Assembly: GCA_027605045.1 (NCBI GenBank)
Contig: JAQFWX010000117.1
Coordinates: 1-64,000, forward strand
Origin: Phallus indusiatus
Taxonomy: Eukaryota > Basidiomycota > Agaricomycetes > Phallales > Phallaceae
Length of the DNA stretch: 64,000 bases
Reading direction: 5' to 3'
In this document: in pieces, positions 23,180 to 34,683 of the stretch
Position numbering within the stretch: position 1 is the first letter of the stretch
How the letters are laid out: each line of letters opens with the position of its first letter
Position numbers and translations under genes: made by a program
The notes under the pieces: generated by a model
What the model saw: the letters and a program-made list of their open reading frames with translations, nothing else
What the model was told of the DNA's origin: nothing
Databases searched by the model: none

Positions 23180-25443
23180 CTAACGAATCCCGATCATTGG
23201 TGGTTTTCTACGTGAAACAGTAACCGCAATTTGAGAGTGGAGGAGTTGGTCCGGATCCATTCTTACTTCTGGCGTATGGAGATGAATGCTGACTAGCCAC
23301 GTCCCATCGATATCCTCGTGAGCTGCAATCTTTGTCAAGTTGGAATATTGTGGTAAAGGAACGTCATCCTTGGTCCATTCAATAGTATAAACTTCGTCAA
23401 GTGAACGTGCTTCCGGACGAAACTGACCCAAGGAAATAGGAATGATCTCCATAGTGAATAACGGGGGGTCTCTTTGAAGGCCATATATTAGATGGTCGAG
23501 GATGCCTACCCTGGACAATAACGATAACCATAGACCTTCTAAACAAACGCTGCAAAAGTCAGACGACGTAACAAGTCGCATGAGGCATTGTTCGTTCGTC
23601 GGTCTATAAGACGTAGCATTGTCTATAGAAAATGTAGGATAGACTCCAATATTTCCGTCAGGATTGTTGAATCTATGCACTTCATGAACTGATTTACTAG
23701 CTTGCGATTCGGATGAAGTACGCACTCGTTTTCGTCACCATATTCAATTATTTCCGCACTGCACAATTGCGCTACACCTTCGAGACTACTATCGAGCAGC
23801 TCAAAACGAAGTTCGTGAACAGAGTTTGTTAGACTGGTATCACTAAGAATATCATAATGCCAGCGATCCAACCCAATATCTTGTCGTGGTTTCCAGCCTA
23901 GATCTTTGCCATCCAAATAAACCTTCAAACCACCAGCATGTGGCAGGCCTGACAAAGAGAAACGAACACGGTAGCGGGCATAGCTTCCAGAGGAAGTAAA
24001 CGTTGCTGACCAGGGCGTTGTGGTGTTGAGCATTTCCCAAGCATATACTTGGAAAGGCATATTGACACGTTCGATTTTGATCTGACCTTCCGAGCGCGAA
24101 GTTTCCTGATTGGTTAACCAGTGAGACCAAGTAACGTTTTCCAGCTTCGTAGCGTTATGGATGGCATTGACACCGTAATATGCAAAGCCACCGTCGTACT
24201 CCTCTCCTGTAGTGAATTCAGTATTAATGAACCCACGAAGAAGAATAATTGTAATCTCATACCAATCTCTATGATCGAGTGGCCCAACTCATGACGAAGA
24301 ACCAATGGTCCATTGACTTCTGATGCCGTAGATATGCTGCATTGAGAACATCTGAGTCAACTGCCGTTTTCCGGAGTTTCAGTACATACGTAAATTCACC
24401 TCCCAAACCTGAAATATGGCAATCAGTGCTACGATAAATGGAAATGACAGATCCTGGTTACCTCCGTAATATGGATCATTTCCGAGTAAAAGTGGGTAAT
24501 CGCACATAGTACCAAGAGATTGACAGGCAAGACGAGCTACTTCTAATTTGCTGCAATAAACACCGCGAAGTTCGGTTCCATCACGGTAAAGGCCATACAC
24601 TGTACTGGTTGAAGAGGTATCAGCCAGTGTAAAATCTCCGTAAGCAATAAATATCACTTCTTAGGTTTGCCTCCAACGCCAATTCCGCTCTGTTCATTAT
24701 GATGAGTAAACTTTTGGGGAAACAGTATATGAAGGTTTCATAGGACTACTTGCCTCTTGGCTCGGGGAGAAGGCAGCCCAAAAATTGAGCAGCGGCTTCA
24801 CAGAGGCGAAAGTGTGATTGTAAGAGATATCCTCGGCCAGTCTTTTCGCATCAGCTAAAAACTTTTCTTTTTCATTCAGTAGATCTATTCCAAGCTATTG
24901 ATGGACTTGAGAACGAAAGTGAAAAACAGGCTCACAGCCGTCCGCGAAGAACGTAACATCAACCCTGTTCGATGAGCGACCGGAAGTCACGAGGGGGATA
25001 AGCTCAATAGTTGGGGATACAGGAGTGATTTCCAACGGATGTTGTTGTCCTATTACAAGGTCTTGAGTTGTTGTGCTAGCCCGCGGGTCGCGGTGAACGT
25101 ATGAAGGGCACAATTCTGCTGCCTTCGACCACGCGACTTCGGGAGTATACGCGAAAATTTGAAGCCACTCGAGAGATTCGCTTGACTTAGTTGGCATACT
25201 TTGGTCCTTTACGTGCTTCCTCTGAACTAAGATGCCATTGTTTCTTGACAACAAGCGGTGCTTTTGTACCGTCTTCGAGGATATGAATGTGCATACATCG
25301 TCAAAGCGAGACCTGGACAGAGTAAGTTCGAAAGCAGATTGATTATCTCCTTCTGTATGAGTTAGCTCAAACCGCTCGGCGTTCACGTTTGCGAATAAGA
25401 GGAGCAAAGTCAAAAGGATTAGCGGAGGACAAGTCGGCGTCAT
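23180..25443 (-). CDS. Secreted M64-family (IgA peptidase-like) metallopeptidase
   Basis: Zinc metallopeptidase of family M64, widespread in fungi and bacteria; roughly 600 residues. The start at 25443 gives a clear signal peptide (MTPTCPPLILLTLLLLFANVNA, then ERFELTH), so it is secreted or lumenal. Blocks in order: RSSNRVDVTFFADGY, EKFLADAKRLAEDISYNHTFASVKPLLNFWAAFSPSQE, SGIGVGGKP, TVYGLYRDGTELRGVYCSK, CDYPLLLGNDPYYGG, the zinc site LRHELGHSIIEIGEEYDGG, then WSHWL and a C-terminal beta-rich region with FNNPDGNIGVYPTF. HELGH supplies two His ligands and the catalytic Glu. Several NxT/S sites suggest N-glycosylation. Exons 1-3 were placed at 25443-24936, 24894-24755 and from 24689; the second intron has a GC donor. 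It converges with the phytochrome gene (166 bp between stops). The 'IgA' name comes from bacterial relatives; the fungal substrate is unknown. Confidence 0.9.
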
Positions 25444-25733
25444 GATCGTGGTTAACGCGTAGTAACTTAGTGCTGCTAGTGATTTCTCACGGAGGCCGCT
25501 CAAACAATCCCTCCCACTTTTGTTAATAGATATGCATTGATATAATATTAGAAGCTCGCTAGTTGTACAATTATATAAACCAGAACGAATGATTGCTAGT
25601 GATACGTGAAATGCTGTAAAGGATATGTGAGAGTGAGGTAAAAAAAAAAAAGAATATTGACGACGTGTTTGCAAAGGATTGTCAGAATCGCTGATATTAT
25701 GAACGATATATCGAAATTTCTGGGATATCTGGA

Positions 25734-28700
25734 TTATTGAAGACGGTTTTGACGAGGGGGACGCGTTGCTACATCTGCATACGACTGTTGCCACGGTATA
25801 TCGCCCAGCTTTTGTCGCGACGGTCTAACCCTTGGTTTCGAAGCAGAGGCGGGGATTGGGAAATCACTTCCAATTCCAGCATCAGATGAAGTTCGCCGGG
25901 GACGCCTTTTTGGAGCAATGGCGTTTTTAGGAGTACCCGCAGCTTTCAAGCCTTGTGGCGGTGCCACGACCGGTATAATTTCGCGAGCCAACTCTCGAAC
26001 CAAAACAGCCCCATCCAGCCGGCTGAGTTTTTCCACGATTTCATAAAGCCCATAGTGGGCAACCAAGCTTGCTCGATCGGGATGTACATCACAGGCTGCT
26101 CGTAGAATACGTAGGAGATTGAGTCGGACAAGAGCTTTGCTGTGTGTTAATCGATCGATGATACGACGGAAGAATTCGGCCTTGGCAATGGTTATTGTTA
26201 CAGCGGAAGACATTCGACATATTTTGAGGAATGGATCCAAAAAATTCTCAAATGAATTAGCCTTTGCGGTAATAAACGCTTTCAATATTGATTGTGATGC
26301 TTCGGGTTGCACCAAGACATCTTCCACGCGGGCCGGCTCGTCTTGTAACCTGAAAGATGTCAATAAACAATTTAAAGAAGAAATAGATGCGTTACCAAGC
26401 TAGTATGGCTTCCAATGCGCTAACTTGGAAGTATGGATCATTCAAAAGTTTCAAGTACATTGATAAGCCGTCGTGTTGCCATAGAAGCATTCTACAGCTC
26501 TTTCCTGCGCTAGCCAAATCGCAAAGAATTGGTAGCGCAAATTGCTTGACAGGAGAACTAGTCTCAATGACTCGCTTCAGACAGGATATAATCCCAGCTT
26601 GAGCCGCTTCTTCTTGACGAGGTTTGTTTAGGCGACAGAGATTGAAACATATTTGAAAAATATGATTGGAAACCTCCTGTGAAGATGAAAATGAATGAAT
26701 GAGGGGGTCGTTCAAAATCACGTTTTAATAAAACACACCGTGCTATGAACACCAGTACTTTGCTCTTCCAAAACTTTGACTAGAATTTCTAGGGCATTGG
26801 CATTCTGCAAGACATCAAGCAGGTTTGGGCTCATGGATAGATGTTTGACAGCTTTGAGCATAAGAGCAAGATACTCTGACTCCAGTGTCTCGCATGCTCG
26901 CAATAGACCTGATGGACGCATTGATACAGTCAATCAAGTATTGAATGGACAGACTTACGCCGAATAATCTTTCGAGTGCCTACGGCGTTGCGAACATGGA
27001 AGTCCTGCTGTGAGACTTGACAAAACACAACTATGATCTGTATTATTTGCATCTTATTTTCGGCGGCGGATTCCTTTTTGCTGGCCGTGACATTCAGGAG
27101 TGCCGTTGACAGGGGATCCAGCAACCCTTCCCTAATAAACATACGGCAAAAATCGTTTTTCGGTGTGGGACTGTGCAAGTCAAAGACGCTTCCTATTCCG
27201 TTTAGAGCATGTGAAATGAGATCGGATTGATCGGCATAGTCTTCGTCTAATAGATCAACTAAAGCGCGAAGACCACGACACCTGTGGTTGTGGGTTAGAC
27301 AATTGCTCGAGATCATATATACACAAACATACGAGATGAACATCTGTAATGTTAATACGGACGAATTACAAAGTAAACGTATAAAGTTTGAGGCTTCCAA
27401 GCGACATTCCGATGAATATTTCTTTGAGATAAATCCTATTCCAAAATGAGTTTTCCCTGCGATAGACTACAGTACCGAGAAAGCAAACCTAGTAATACGG
27501 GTATACCACCGATGAGGCAGAAACTTTCTAAAATCCCAATGTCCGAAGTAACAAGCTTCACGAAGTCTAAATATCAAGCTATGCCAGCAAATGGGGACAC
27601 TTACTAAATTGACGATTTGTAATAATTTTAACACGACATCGCGGGAGGGTTTGGTTTCTAATACTTCTAGGATTGCTAGAAGCCCGTGGGAGAAAACCAT
27701 CTGCATCTGCATTTCTGGGGCTTCAATCATAATCGCCATCTATTTCAAAATCAGGAAAGTGTGGATACGATAAAGCTGAATCAGAGCAAACCAATTGATC
27801 ACAAGCATCCCGTAAAGCGTATTCAGGTGAATTTGGAACCAGGTTTTCTATCAGACGGTTAACAGTCGCGCACAACCTGGCATGTTTATCTCGAACGAGA
27901 TTGGTTTCAAGGTCATTTTCGGCGAAATCTTCGTCAATCTTAACAAACTTAAGTAATCTCGCGTATAAATGGAAAGAAAGTAACTGACATCGGCGAAAGG
28001 ATCCTCCTCGTCTGACAGCTCATCTCCTAACTAACAAAGCCATCAGCAGGGAGAAATGAAAGATCAACCAAGAATCCTATTACCCAGGATTTATTTGATA
28101 AACGAGTAGTAAGTTGTAATGTTTCTTGCTGCTCGGATACTAAACATTGAACGGTCTATGATTCACGAGAGAAGCCATATATGAAATGAAATCCTCACCA
28201 CTTCCGCTAGGCTTTACAAACACATCTTCATAATCTTCATCTTCGGCCTCTGTATATCGTTCCAAGTCACTTGAGCCACTGAGAGTTCTCCGAGCGTCCG
28301 ATCTACCTATAGAACCGCCTAATGATGAAGCCCTAGAATGAGACTTCGTATGCAGCGGTGGACTGGTTTTATTACTGTTTTTGGGAATATCAAGAGGCGT
28401 TGGCGAAGGTAGGACAAAGGAAGAGTCTGGAGAGCCCAGCCCAATAGTCTTGAGATCATCGGGGTGAAATATTCCTTTCTTCAAAGAATTCTTTAACTGA
28501 ATGAAAGAAAGATAAATAAGATAATAGAGCAGTAGCGAGAATATATAACATCCCTTGAAGTCAGCCACCTTTTCTTCCAACTCCTCGTCGTCTCCAATGT
28601 CGGAGTAGTCTTCAAGAATAGGTGCTATATTCGCTGGAGGTGGTTTGATAAGAGACACGTTTGCTGAGGAATGAGGACTGCGCGTGGGCCTTATGGTCTG

Positions 28701-30505
28701 AGCATTATCATCCAATTTTTCGGGCTCAGGTTTGTCGAGGGCTGTATGGATTACAGAAAATTAGAATAGCTTCAGAACAAGAAAAGATGTAGCTTACAGT
28801 GAAGCTTGCTCAACGAAATACCGTCCTCAAAGTCGTCATCCCAGTTATCTGTTTGTTCTTCGGGAGAGGCTAATACCAGAGGTTGAATCTTCTCTGTCAA
28901 AAAGGGTGGCATCTTGGGCGGGTTAGATGCTGCGAGCTTGCGCATGGGAACAGGGTGACCACCAGAACTCATGACAGAGGCGAGGTCCACGGGAGTTGGA
29001 GTAGGAGACATGTATCGTGGGTCATTGGAACGATTCACGTTGTTGGTGTTGTTACTGGATTGCATAAACTTGGTGGGTACATTTCGGGTAGGTGCTAGTG
29101 GGAAAGGGAATTCCTTTTCTATTACGATTGGTATAAAGGGCGAACTTACATTTCAAAGCCTCGTTCCATTCTTGGACTCGTAAGACAGCTTCATCAAAAT
29201 TATTAGCGAGGGGCCGCTCGATGCCTGATTTCCTGTCTCCTTCGGATATTTGCCGGCGTGCTGCAACCATCCAGGGATGTCTCAATAGTTTCTTGGCCGA
29301 TATCCGGAAATTGCAGTCTTTTTGAAAGCAGTGGTATAAGAAATCTTTAACAATCTGACATAGGGATCAGAAAGCACGCATTTTATTGTTTCGACAATAA
29401 CTCTTACCGGAGACGCGCCTTCAGGAATTGGAGGACAATCATCTTGAACGATGCGAAAGAGAGCAGGCATAGGGTCAAGGAAATGATAAGGTGGTTTGCC
29501 TTCTAAAAGTTCAATAACAACACAACCGACACTCCTATGAGACGTTAGGTGGTGAAGCAAGGAAAGCATGGATGTAGCTCACCAGATGTCAGACGCAGTC
29601 GTAGCACCAGATTGTTCAATAATCTCAGGAGCCACTAACAATCATTAATTCAATGAATATATCTATATGGATGTATTTCACTTACTCCAATATGGACTTC
29701 CAACCACAGCTGCGTCGTTGACTCCCCCGGTTGTTGTGCTAGCTACACCAAAATCAGCGAGCTTGACAGATCCATCCTTGTTGGTGAGAATATTTGCTCC
29801 CTTGATGTCTCTGTGGATGACACCTTGCTCGTGAAGATAAACCAGTCCATCAAGGACTTGGGAAATGTACACGGCCACAAGGTTTTCCGGAAACTTTCCA
29901 AATCGTTTGCAGATGTTATGCAGAGACCCATTCTCACAATATCTAAAAACGTAACGAAGGATTCAGTATAATATTTCGTGTCAATAGAGGTTGTACGTAC
30001 TCAAGAATTATGTATAAATATTCACGCGTTTTAACAAATCCCTTGTACTTGACGATATTTGGATGCTACAAAATAACTATCACTCAAAACGTATATCTGG
30101 GATAAACGGTACAAAGTTATAAGTACGTTTAAATTTTTCAAGAGATCTATTTCAGACTATGGCGCGTTTAAGCTCGTTTGCGGAACAGGTAAGAGAAGTG
30201 AATTACCATAATATCGCCTAATTCGGCCTTCGGAATATTGCTCAGTTGAATCTGCTTGACGGCGACAGTTTCTCCAGTAGTCCAATTAAGGGCTCCTGCG
30301 AAGAAAATTTTCGTATATAAGCAGTTGTGGGGGGATCGACGCGGCGGCACCTACTGTAGACCTGCCCAAACGCGCCTTTGCCTAATGAATCTCCCAATTG
30401 CTGAAACGGGTATCTTAGGAAGATCCGAAGATAATTGGGAGTATTATTACTCACATAGTTGGCTAGGCCATTGCTTCCCGACTCGGTCTGCTTCATGCCT
30501 GACAT
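25734..30505 (-). CDS. Septation-network kinase, SepH/Cdc7-like
   Basis: Ste11/Cdc15-type kinase of the septation initiation or mitotic exit network, equivalent to Aspergillus SepH and fission yeast Cdc7, acting at spindle pole bodies to trigger septum formation. About 1,200 residues (not counted exactly) in many exons. First exons: [17 protein letters not shown], then [68 protein letters not shown] and GSPYWMAPEI, with kinase end RHPWM. A disordered middle (about 28.1-29.0 kb) is rich in Ser, Asp and Glu. The C-terminal part is a long helical armadillo-like region ([39 protein letters not shown]) characteristic of the SepH/Cdc7 family rather than of plain Ste20 kinases. The start at 30505 leads straight into the kinase glycine loop. 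It shares a 316 bp divergent promoter region with NTA1. Confidence 0.9.
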
Positions 30506-30821
30506 GAAAACAGTGGGAATTACTGGTCAGGTCACCGTCCTTGGTAAATTTGTCGCGTGCCAATGACCCTCTCAGAGGATGTATTGACCGTTATTGCTAT
30601 TTGAGCTGGGTATGAAGGGAAAGGAAGAGGGGAAGAATCACCCAGTAATTCTGAGAAATGCTTCCACAGATACCGTGACGGCGTCTCTTTCCGAGTCCCC
30701 GAGCCTGCTTAATGTGACCCGCGACGTCAATTGGCACCGCTGAATTATGTAACTCAATCGTCTCATTTGTTCCATTGCCATCGATATCTGCTTTCATTCG
30801 AGTTTTAAAGGTTTGCGAGTT
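30506..30821. promoter_or_regulatory. Divergent promoter region sepH / NTA1
   Basis: 316 bp between opposite start codons. No TATA box or named site stands out. I see no small ORF with support. Confidence 0.45.
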
Positions 30822-31993
30822 ATGCCCTCTTTGAGAATAGGGGTGGTACAAATGGCTCCTGAGGTGAACTCTAAACCCTTTTGCAGTGAACGAACTAAAC
30901 TTGAGCTTGGCCCTAGCTAGGCAAGGTCGGAAAGAATCTACAGAAGCTTTCCAAAATTACGGCAAAGTTCATTAAATTTCGAGTTTTTGGATGTTCGATT
31001 TTTATGAGTTTTTCAGCTTGAAGCCAGGAACTCTAGACCTCCTCTGTCTGCCTGAGATGATTCTGACCGGCATGTACTAAAGCACAACTGTCAAAGGCTG
31101 GAGACACGGATGTCTTATCTATTCATATCCCAGGTTACACTTTCAAATGCGCCGACGCTATCAAACCATTTCTGGAGAAGCCCGATCAAGGTGTAACGTC
31201 GCGATATTGCAAGGAGTTGGCAAGCCAACTAGGATGCCATGTAATCGCAGGTTATCCTGAAATATTGGCGAATGAGAACGAGAGCCATGAAATTGAAGTT
31301 CAGGATGAAAATAACCATCACGAAACAGGTCTGGTCGGCTATAATAGCGCAATCTTGTACGGTCCCAATGGGTTGTGTGGGAATTACCGCAAGACGAACC
31401 TATTCGATACCGATAAGCCATGGGCATTTCCAGGTATTATTACTCGGTGACACATAATAACTAGGTCCGATTTAATTACGAGATCCAGGCACTGGTTTTG
31501 CGACTTTTGGTCTCGGACAATCTCTAGGAAGAGTTTCACTCGGAATATGCATGGATCTTAATCCCTTCCCTGGTGCCGTTTGGACTACAGACAATGCACC
31601 TTATGAATTAGCGCAATATGTTATTGACGAAAACACAAATTTATTGGTTGTTTTATGTGCTTGGTTGGACTCAAACAAGGATCCGGATTCTCGCTGGGAT
31701 ATCTCCACACTAAACTACTGGATAGCGAGATTGCGCCCATTATGGAAAACTCTGGAAACATCTTCGCCCAAACACTCTGACACCATTGTAGTGATGTGTA
31801 ATCGATCTGGTGTGGAAGGAGGTCAGTGTGCAACAAATATAGGCTTATCTTCAGGACTGCCTGTTTACTTTTTACAGAAACACGTTTCGCTGGCACCTCA
31901 GCGATCTTTAGATTTTCGCAAAATGCGGAGCACCCGGAGATAATTGGTGTAATGACTCGAGAACAGGAGGGTGTGCAAATATGGGACGTATAG
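30822..31993 (+). CDS. Protein N-terminal asparagine/glutamine amidase
   Basis: Nitrilase-superfamily enzyme that deamidates N-terminal Asn or Gln to Asp or Glu, creating secondary N-degrons for the Arg/N-end rule pathway (yeast Nta1). Six exons: 30822-30863, 30917-30966, 31017-31069, 31134-31433, 31489-31821, 31878-31993; total 894 nt, 297 residues. The N-terminus MPSLRIGVVQMAPELGKVGKN is the usual first beta strand. The catalytic triad is complete: Glu44 in CLPEM, Lys135 in YRKTNLF, Cys169 in GICMDLNP. WTTDNAPYELA and VVMCNRSGVEGETRFAGTS are further Nta1-type blocks. The intron after exon 3 has a GC donor (G|GCATGT), the only choice that keeps frame into GYTF. At 297 residues it is shorter than yeast Nta1 (457), as in other basidiomycete relatives. 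Confidence 0.93.
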
Positions 31994-32120
31994 CGGTTAT
32001 GATCATCACTTTTGTTTGCATGTCTTTCTTTTGGGGGTAATATTTGGAATTATAAACTTTAAAAAGATTTATTAGATAAGACAACCAGAGACGGGTCTTG
32101 AACTTACCTAATTTTAGTAT

Positions 32121-32963
32121 CTATGAGGCACGCGAAAAAGGTATCTGGAATCCAGATAAGAGAGCTCTTGCTTGAGCTTGAGCATTTTGACCAAAGGCAT
32201 TGGTGATGAAATGAATGTGGAACCCGTACATTCGCGGATACGAATCAACGTTGACTTCGATTTGAGGAAACAAAGACATTGCATGAGGTGGTAATCCAAA
32301 CGAAACAACCCCAGAAACGCCAGATGGTGTTTGTTGAGATCGACTTGCGAAAGGCATCTTCACACCACTGAACTCTCGGTATCTTGGTAGTACAAAATGG
32401 ACCAAGGATCCCAAAAATTCATACATCCTATCTCCAGTCATCTCGACTGTCACTCCTACGGGTAGTCCAGGACGAATCCAACCGCCTTCAGTTTTCCGAC
32501 CTTTGACAATCTGGATGCCTTTGCGATGCCGATCCCCACCACCTTGATGAGTCTCCCCGGACAAAGCGCGAAAGGCCATTATGGCTCCAAGTAAATGATT
32601 TCGATTTGAAACAGCTTCTTTAACCATACAGTGTAGCGATATTTTCTCTAAGCGGATGATATTATCGGGAGTCGATGGGGGTGAAGGTGTCTTTCCGATT
32701 TGAAGACCACCTCGAGGAACATTGCGCCTTCTTTTTGTATAAGGATCCTCTGGATCATATTTCATGTTAGGTTCGCGAAGAGGTGCCCGTGGTTGAAACT
32801 CGTGATTATAGGTCATGTACATAATATCATCCCGCAGAGTGTTGTGATAGTGGTCAGCCAAACGCGATGGGTGCATGCTCCTTAATAGAATAGGTACATG
32901 TGGGCTTGGCAGTGCTGCTCGCGGTTTGCCTCCATGCCAACGAATTCGACGAGGACGGGGCAT
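32121..32963 (-). CDS. Mitochondrial ribosomal protein uL5m
   Basis: Homologue of bacterial ribosomal protein L5 (yeast Mrpl7), a large-subunit mitochondrial ribosomal protein at the central protuberance. Single exon, 280 residues. Recognised by the L5 core: IRLEKISLHCMVKEAVSNR, a LLGAIMAFRALSGE segment, GIQIVKGRK, LPVGVTVEMTGDRMYEFLGSLVHFVLPRYREFSGV, VSFGLPPHAMSLFPQIEVN and the C-terminal MYGFHIHFITNA. The N-terminus MPRPRRIRWHGGKPRAALPS is Arg-rich and could serve as a weak import signal, though it is not a classic amphipathic presequence. It is divergent from TAF6, with 69 bp between start codons, and convergent with NTA1 (127 bp). Confidence 0.93.
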   Translation of the reverse strand: MPRPRRIRWHGGKPRAALPSPHVPILLRSMHPSRLADHYHNTLRDDIMYMTYNHEFQPRAPLREPNMKYDPEDPYTKRRRNVPRGGLQIGKTPSPPSTPDNIIRLEKISLHCMVKEAVSNRNHLLGAIMAFRALSGETHQGGGDRHRKGIQIVKGRKTEGGWIRPGLPVGVTVEMTGDRMYEFLGSLVHFVLPRYREFSGVKMPFASRSQQTPSGVSGVVSFGLPPHAMSLFPQIEVNVDSYPRMYGFHIHFITNAFGQNAQAQARALLSGFQIPFSRAS

Positions 32964-33032
32964 TTTCTGAGAGAGAAGTTGACGAGAAGACGAGGAAAGT
33001 CGGCTTAGTCAGCGGATTTACGCTCAATCGCC
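32964..33032. promoter_or_regulatory. 69 bp bidirectional promoter MRPL7 / TAF6
   Basis: The two start codons are only 69 bp apart. On the minus strand the segment reads like an intron (GTAAAT donor, CTGAC branch, CTCTCAG acceptor, 55 bp at about 33021-32967), which would place an MRPL7 leader intron inside it. The short spacing implies that transcription of each gene starts within or beyond the first exon of the other. Confidence 0.5.
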
Positions 33033-34591
33033 ATGTTGAACGGAAAACAAAAGGCACCTGTACAAACAGGTGTTTTCAAACCTGAATTTATTAAAGTAAC
33101 TTATTAAATCAGTATCATATTTTCCATGTTGATTTGGTTATTAGGATGTTGCAGAGTCCATAGGCATTACCAACTTGGCGGACGACGTTGCTTCTGCCTT
33201 AGCGAGCGACGTAGAATATCGAACGCACCAAGTCGTGGAGGTGAGCAATGATAAAACATGATAATTGAGTTTATATCTCATAGCCACTAGGAAGCATCCA
33301 AATTTATGCGTCATGCTCGTCGCACAACGCTAATGCCATCAGACATTGACCACGCTCTTCGCGTTCTCAATATTGAGCCTCTCTATGGACATTCGTCAGC
33401 AATTCCGCCCAAATTCAAAAAAGTCACCGTTCCATCTTCAGCTCCAGTTTACTTTGTCGAAGATGAAGAACTAGATCTTGACAAAGTTTTGAGGGAAGAG
33501 AAAGTTTTTCTTCCCAAAGCCGTCAGTTGGACTGCTCACTGGTTGGCCGTCGAAGGCGTGCAGCCTCTCATTCCCGAAAACCCACCTTCTATTCCTAAGA
33601 CAGACGTCTCAGCAGAAAAGCCCATCCAGTCTTCCGAATCGGATCAGCTACCTGCCTCATCCCAAGCTGCCGCTCGAGCCAAACTTCAAGGCGTCAAGCG
33701 GCCTGCCAGCAAGGAACCTCTTGTCAAACATGTTTTGTCAAAAGAACTACAGCTATACTATAATCGCTTAACAGGTTCACTCATACCTCCTCCTTCCGAC
33801 TCGGCTAGACGTACTGCTGCTCTTGCTAGTTTGCGTATTGATGCCGGTCTACAGAGTCTTCTTCCCTATTTGGTTCGATGGGTAGCGGAAGGTGTTGTGG
33901 CATCGTTACGATCAGGGTTAGACACTGAGGCTGAGGGAAGAACTGTTGAAGTCTGGCTCGAGGTTTTAGGAGCTATACTTGAAAACACCAACTTTTTCAT
34001 AGAGCCATATCTTCATCAAATATTACCTCCACTTTTGTCAATTCTTTTGACTTCTTCCCTACCAGCTTCGCATTCAACTCAACTCCGAACCTTGGCAGCA
34101 CAGACATTGTCCCGTCTATTGACCGCTCATTCAACAACGTACCCATCACTTCCTCCTCGTGTCATGAAAACGTTACTTCTTGCTTTGATATCTCCCGGAA
34201 AAAGTAAAGGCACTAGAGAAGGAGCTGTCCGCGGTCTAATGGGGGTAGGAAAGGAAGCCACTCGTAAAGGGCTTGTAGAAAGTGGAGGGGTCAAAGTGAT
34301 TGGAGAAGAAATTGTTAACGAGTCCGGCAATGAGTCCTTGGTTGCCGCTGTCTTTGTATGTTTTCATTTTTTCTGCTTTATTTCATCGATTTTAAACACA
34401 ATCTCCCCTAGGATGCTTTGATATCTTTACGGACTCCATCCACTGAGGAGCCTGTTCCTCTAAACCCAAACCTTGAGACGGATAAACCCACAATTGAGCG
34501 TTTAAGAGAGATTTTCGGAGATTTCTTTGCCAGTCGAATGATGAACGATGGTGAATGGGCAAGAGGAATACTTCTAGAGCCAGAAGATTAA
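33033..34591 (+). CDS. TFIID/SAGA subunit TAF6
   Basis: Histone-fold TATA-binding-protein-associated factor that pairs with TAF9 in TFIID and SAGA. Exons 33033-33095, 33145-33240, 33291-34355, 34412-34591; total 1404 nt, 467 residues. Histone fold (about residues 17-80): [29 protein letters not shown], then EASKFMRHARRTTLMPSDIDHALRVLNIEPLYGH. Then the linker with PVYFVEDEELDLDKVL and, after a Ser/Ala-rich spacer, the C-terminal HEAT-type domain: LSKELQLYYNRLT, LRIDAGLQSLLPYLVRWVAEGV, NTNFFIEPYLHQILPPLLSILL, LRTLAAQTLSRLL, TREGAVRGLMGVG. The length is normal for fungi. It converges with EBP2, stops 92 bp apart. Confidence 0.95.
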
Positions 34592-34683
34592 ATCAAGGCA
34601 TATTTCAACGCTTGCCTTGATAAATTTACTGTATATAATGTATTTATGTGTATTAAGTGTAACTGAGTATATGTATTCGCCCA

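Noticed and set aside
30864..30886. 23 bp micro-intron near the NTA1 start
   Set aside because: It leaves the frame wrong. A 53 bp intron ending at 30916 gives the conserved MAPELGKVGKN in frame.
32854..33057. Minus-strand frame with a presequence-like N-terminus upstream of MRPL7
   Set aside because: Its first codon is GTG, not ATG, and the frame is closed by TGA just upstream, so it is not annotated as an exon. It is kept as a finding because the splice signals are good.
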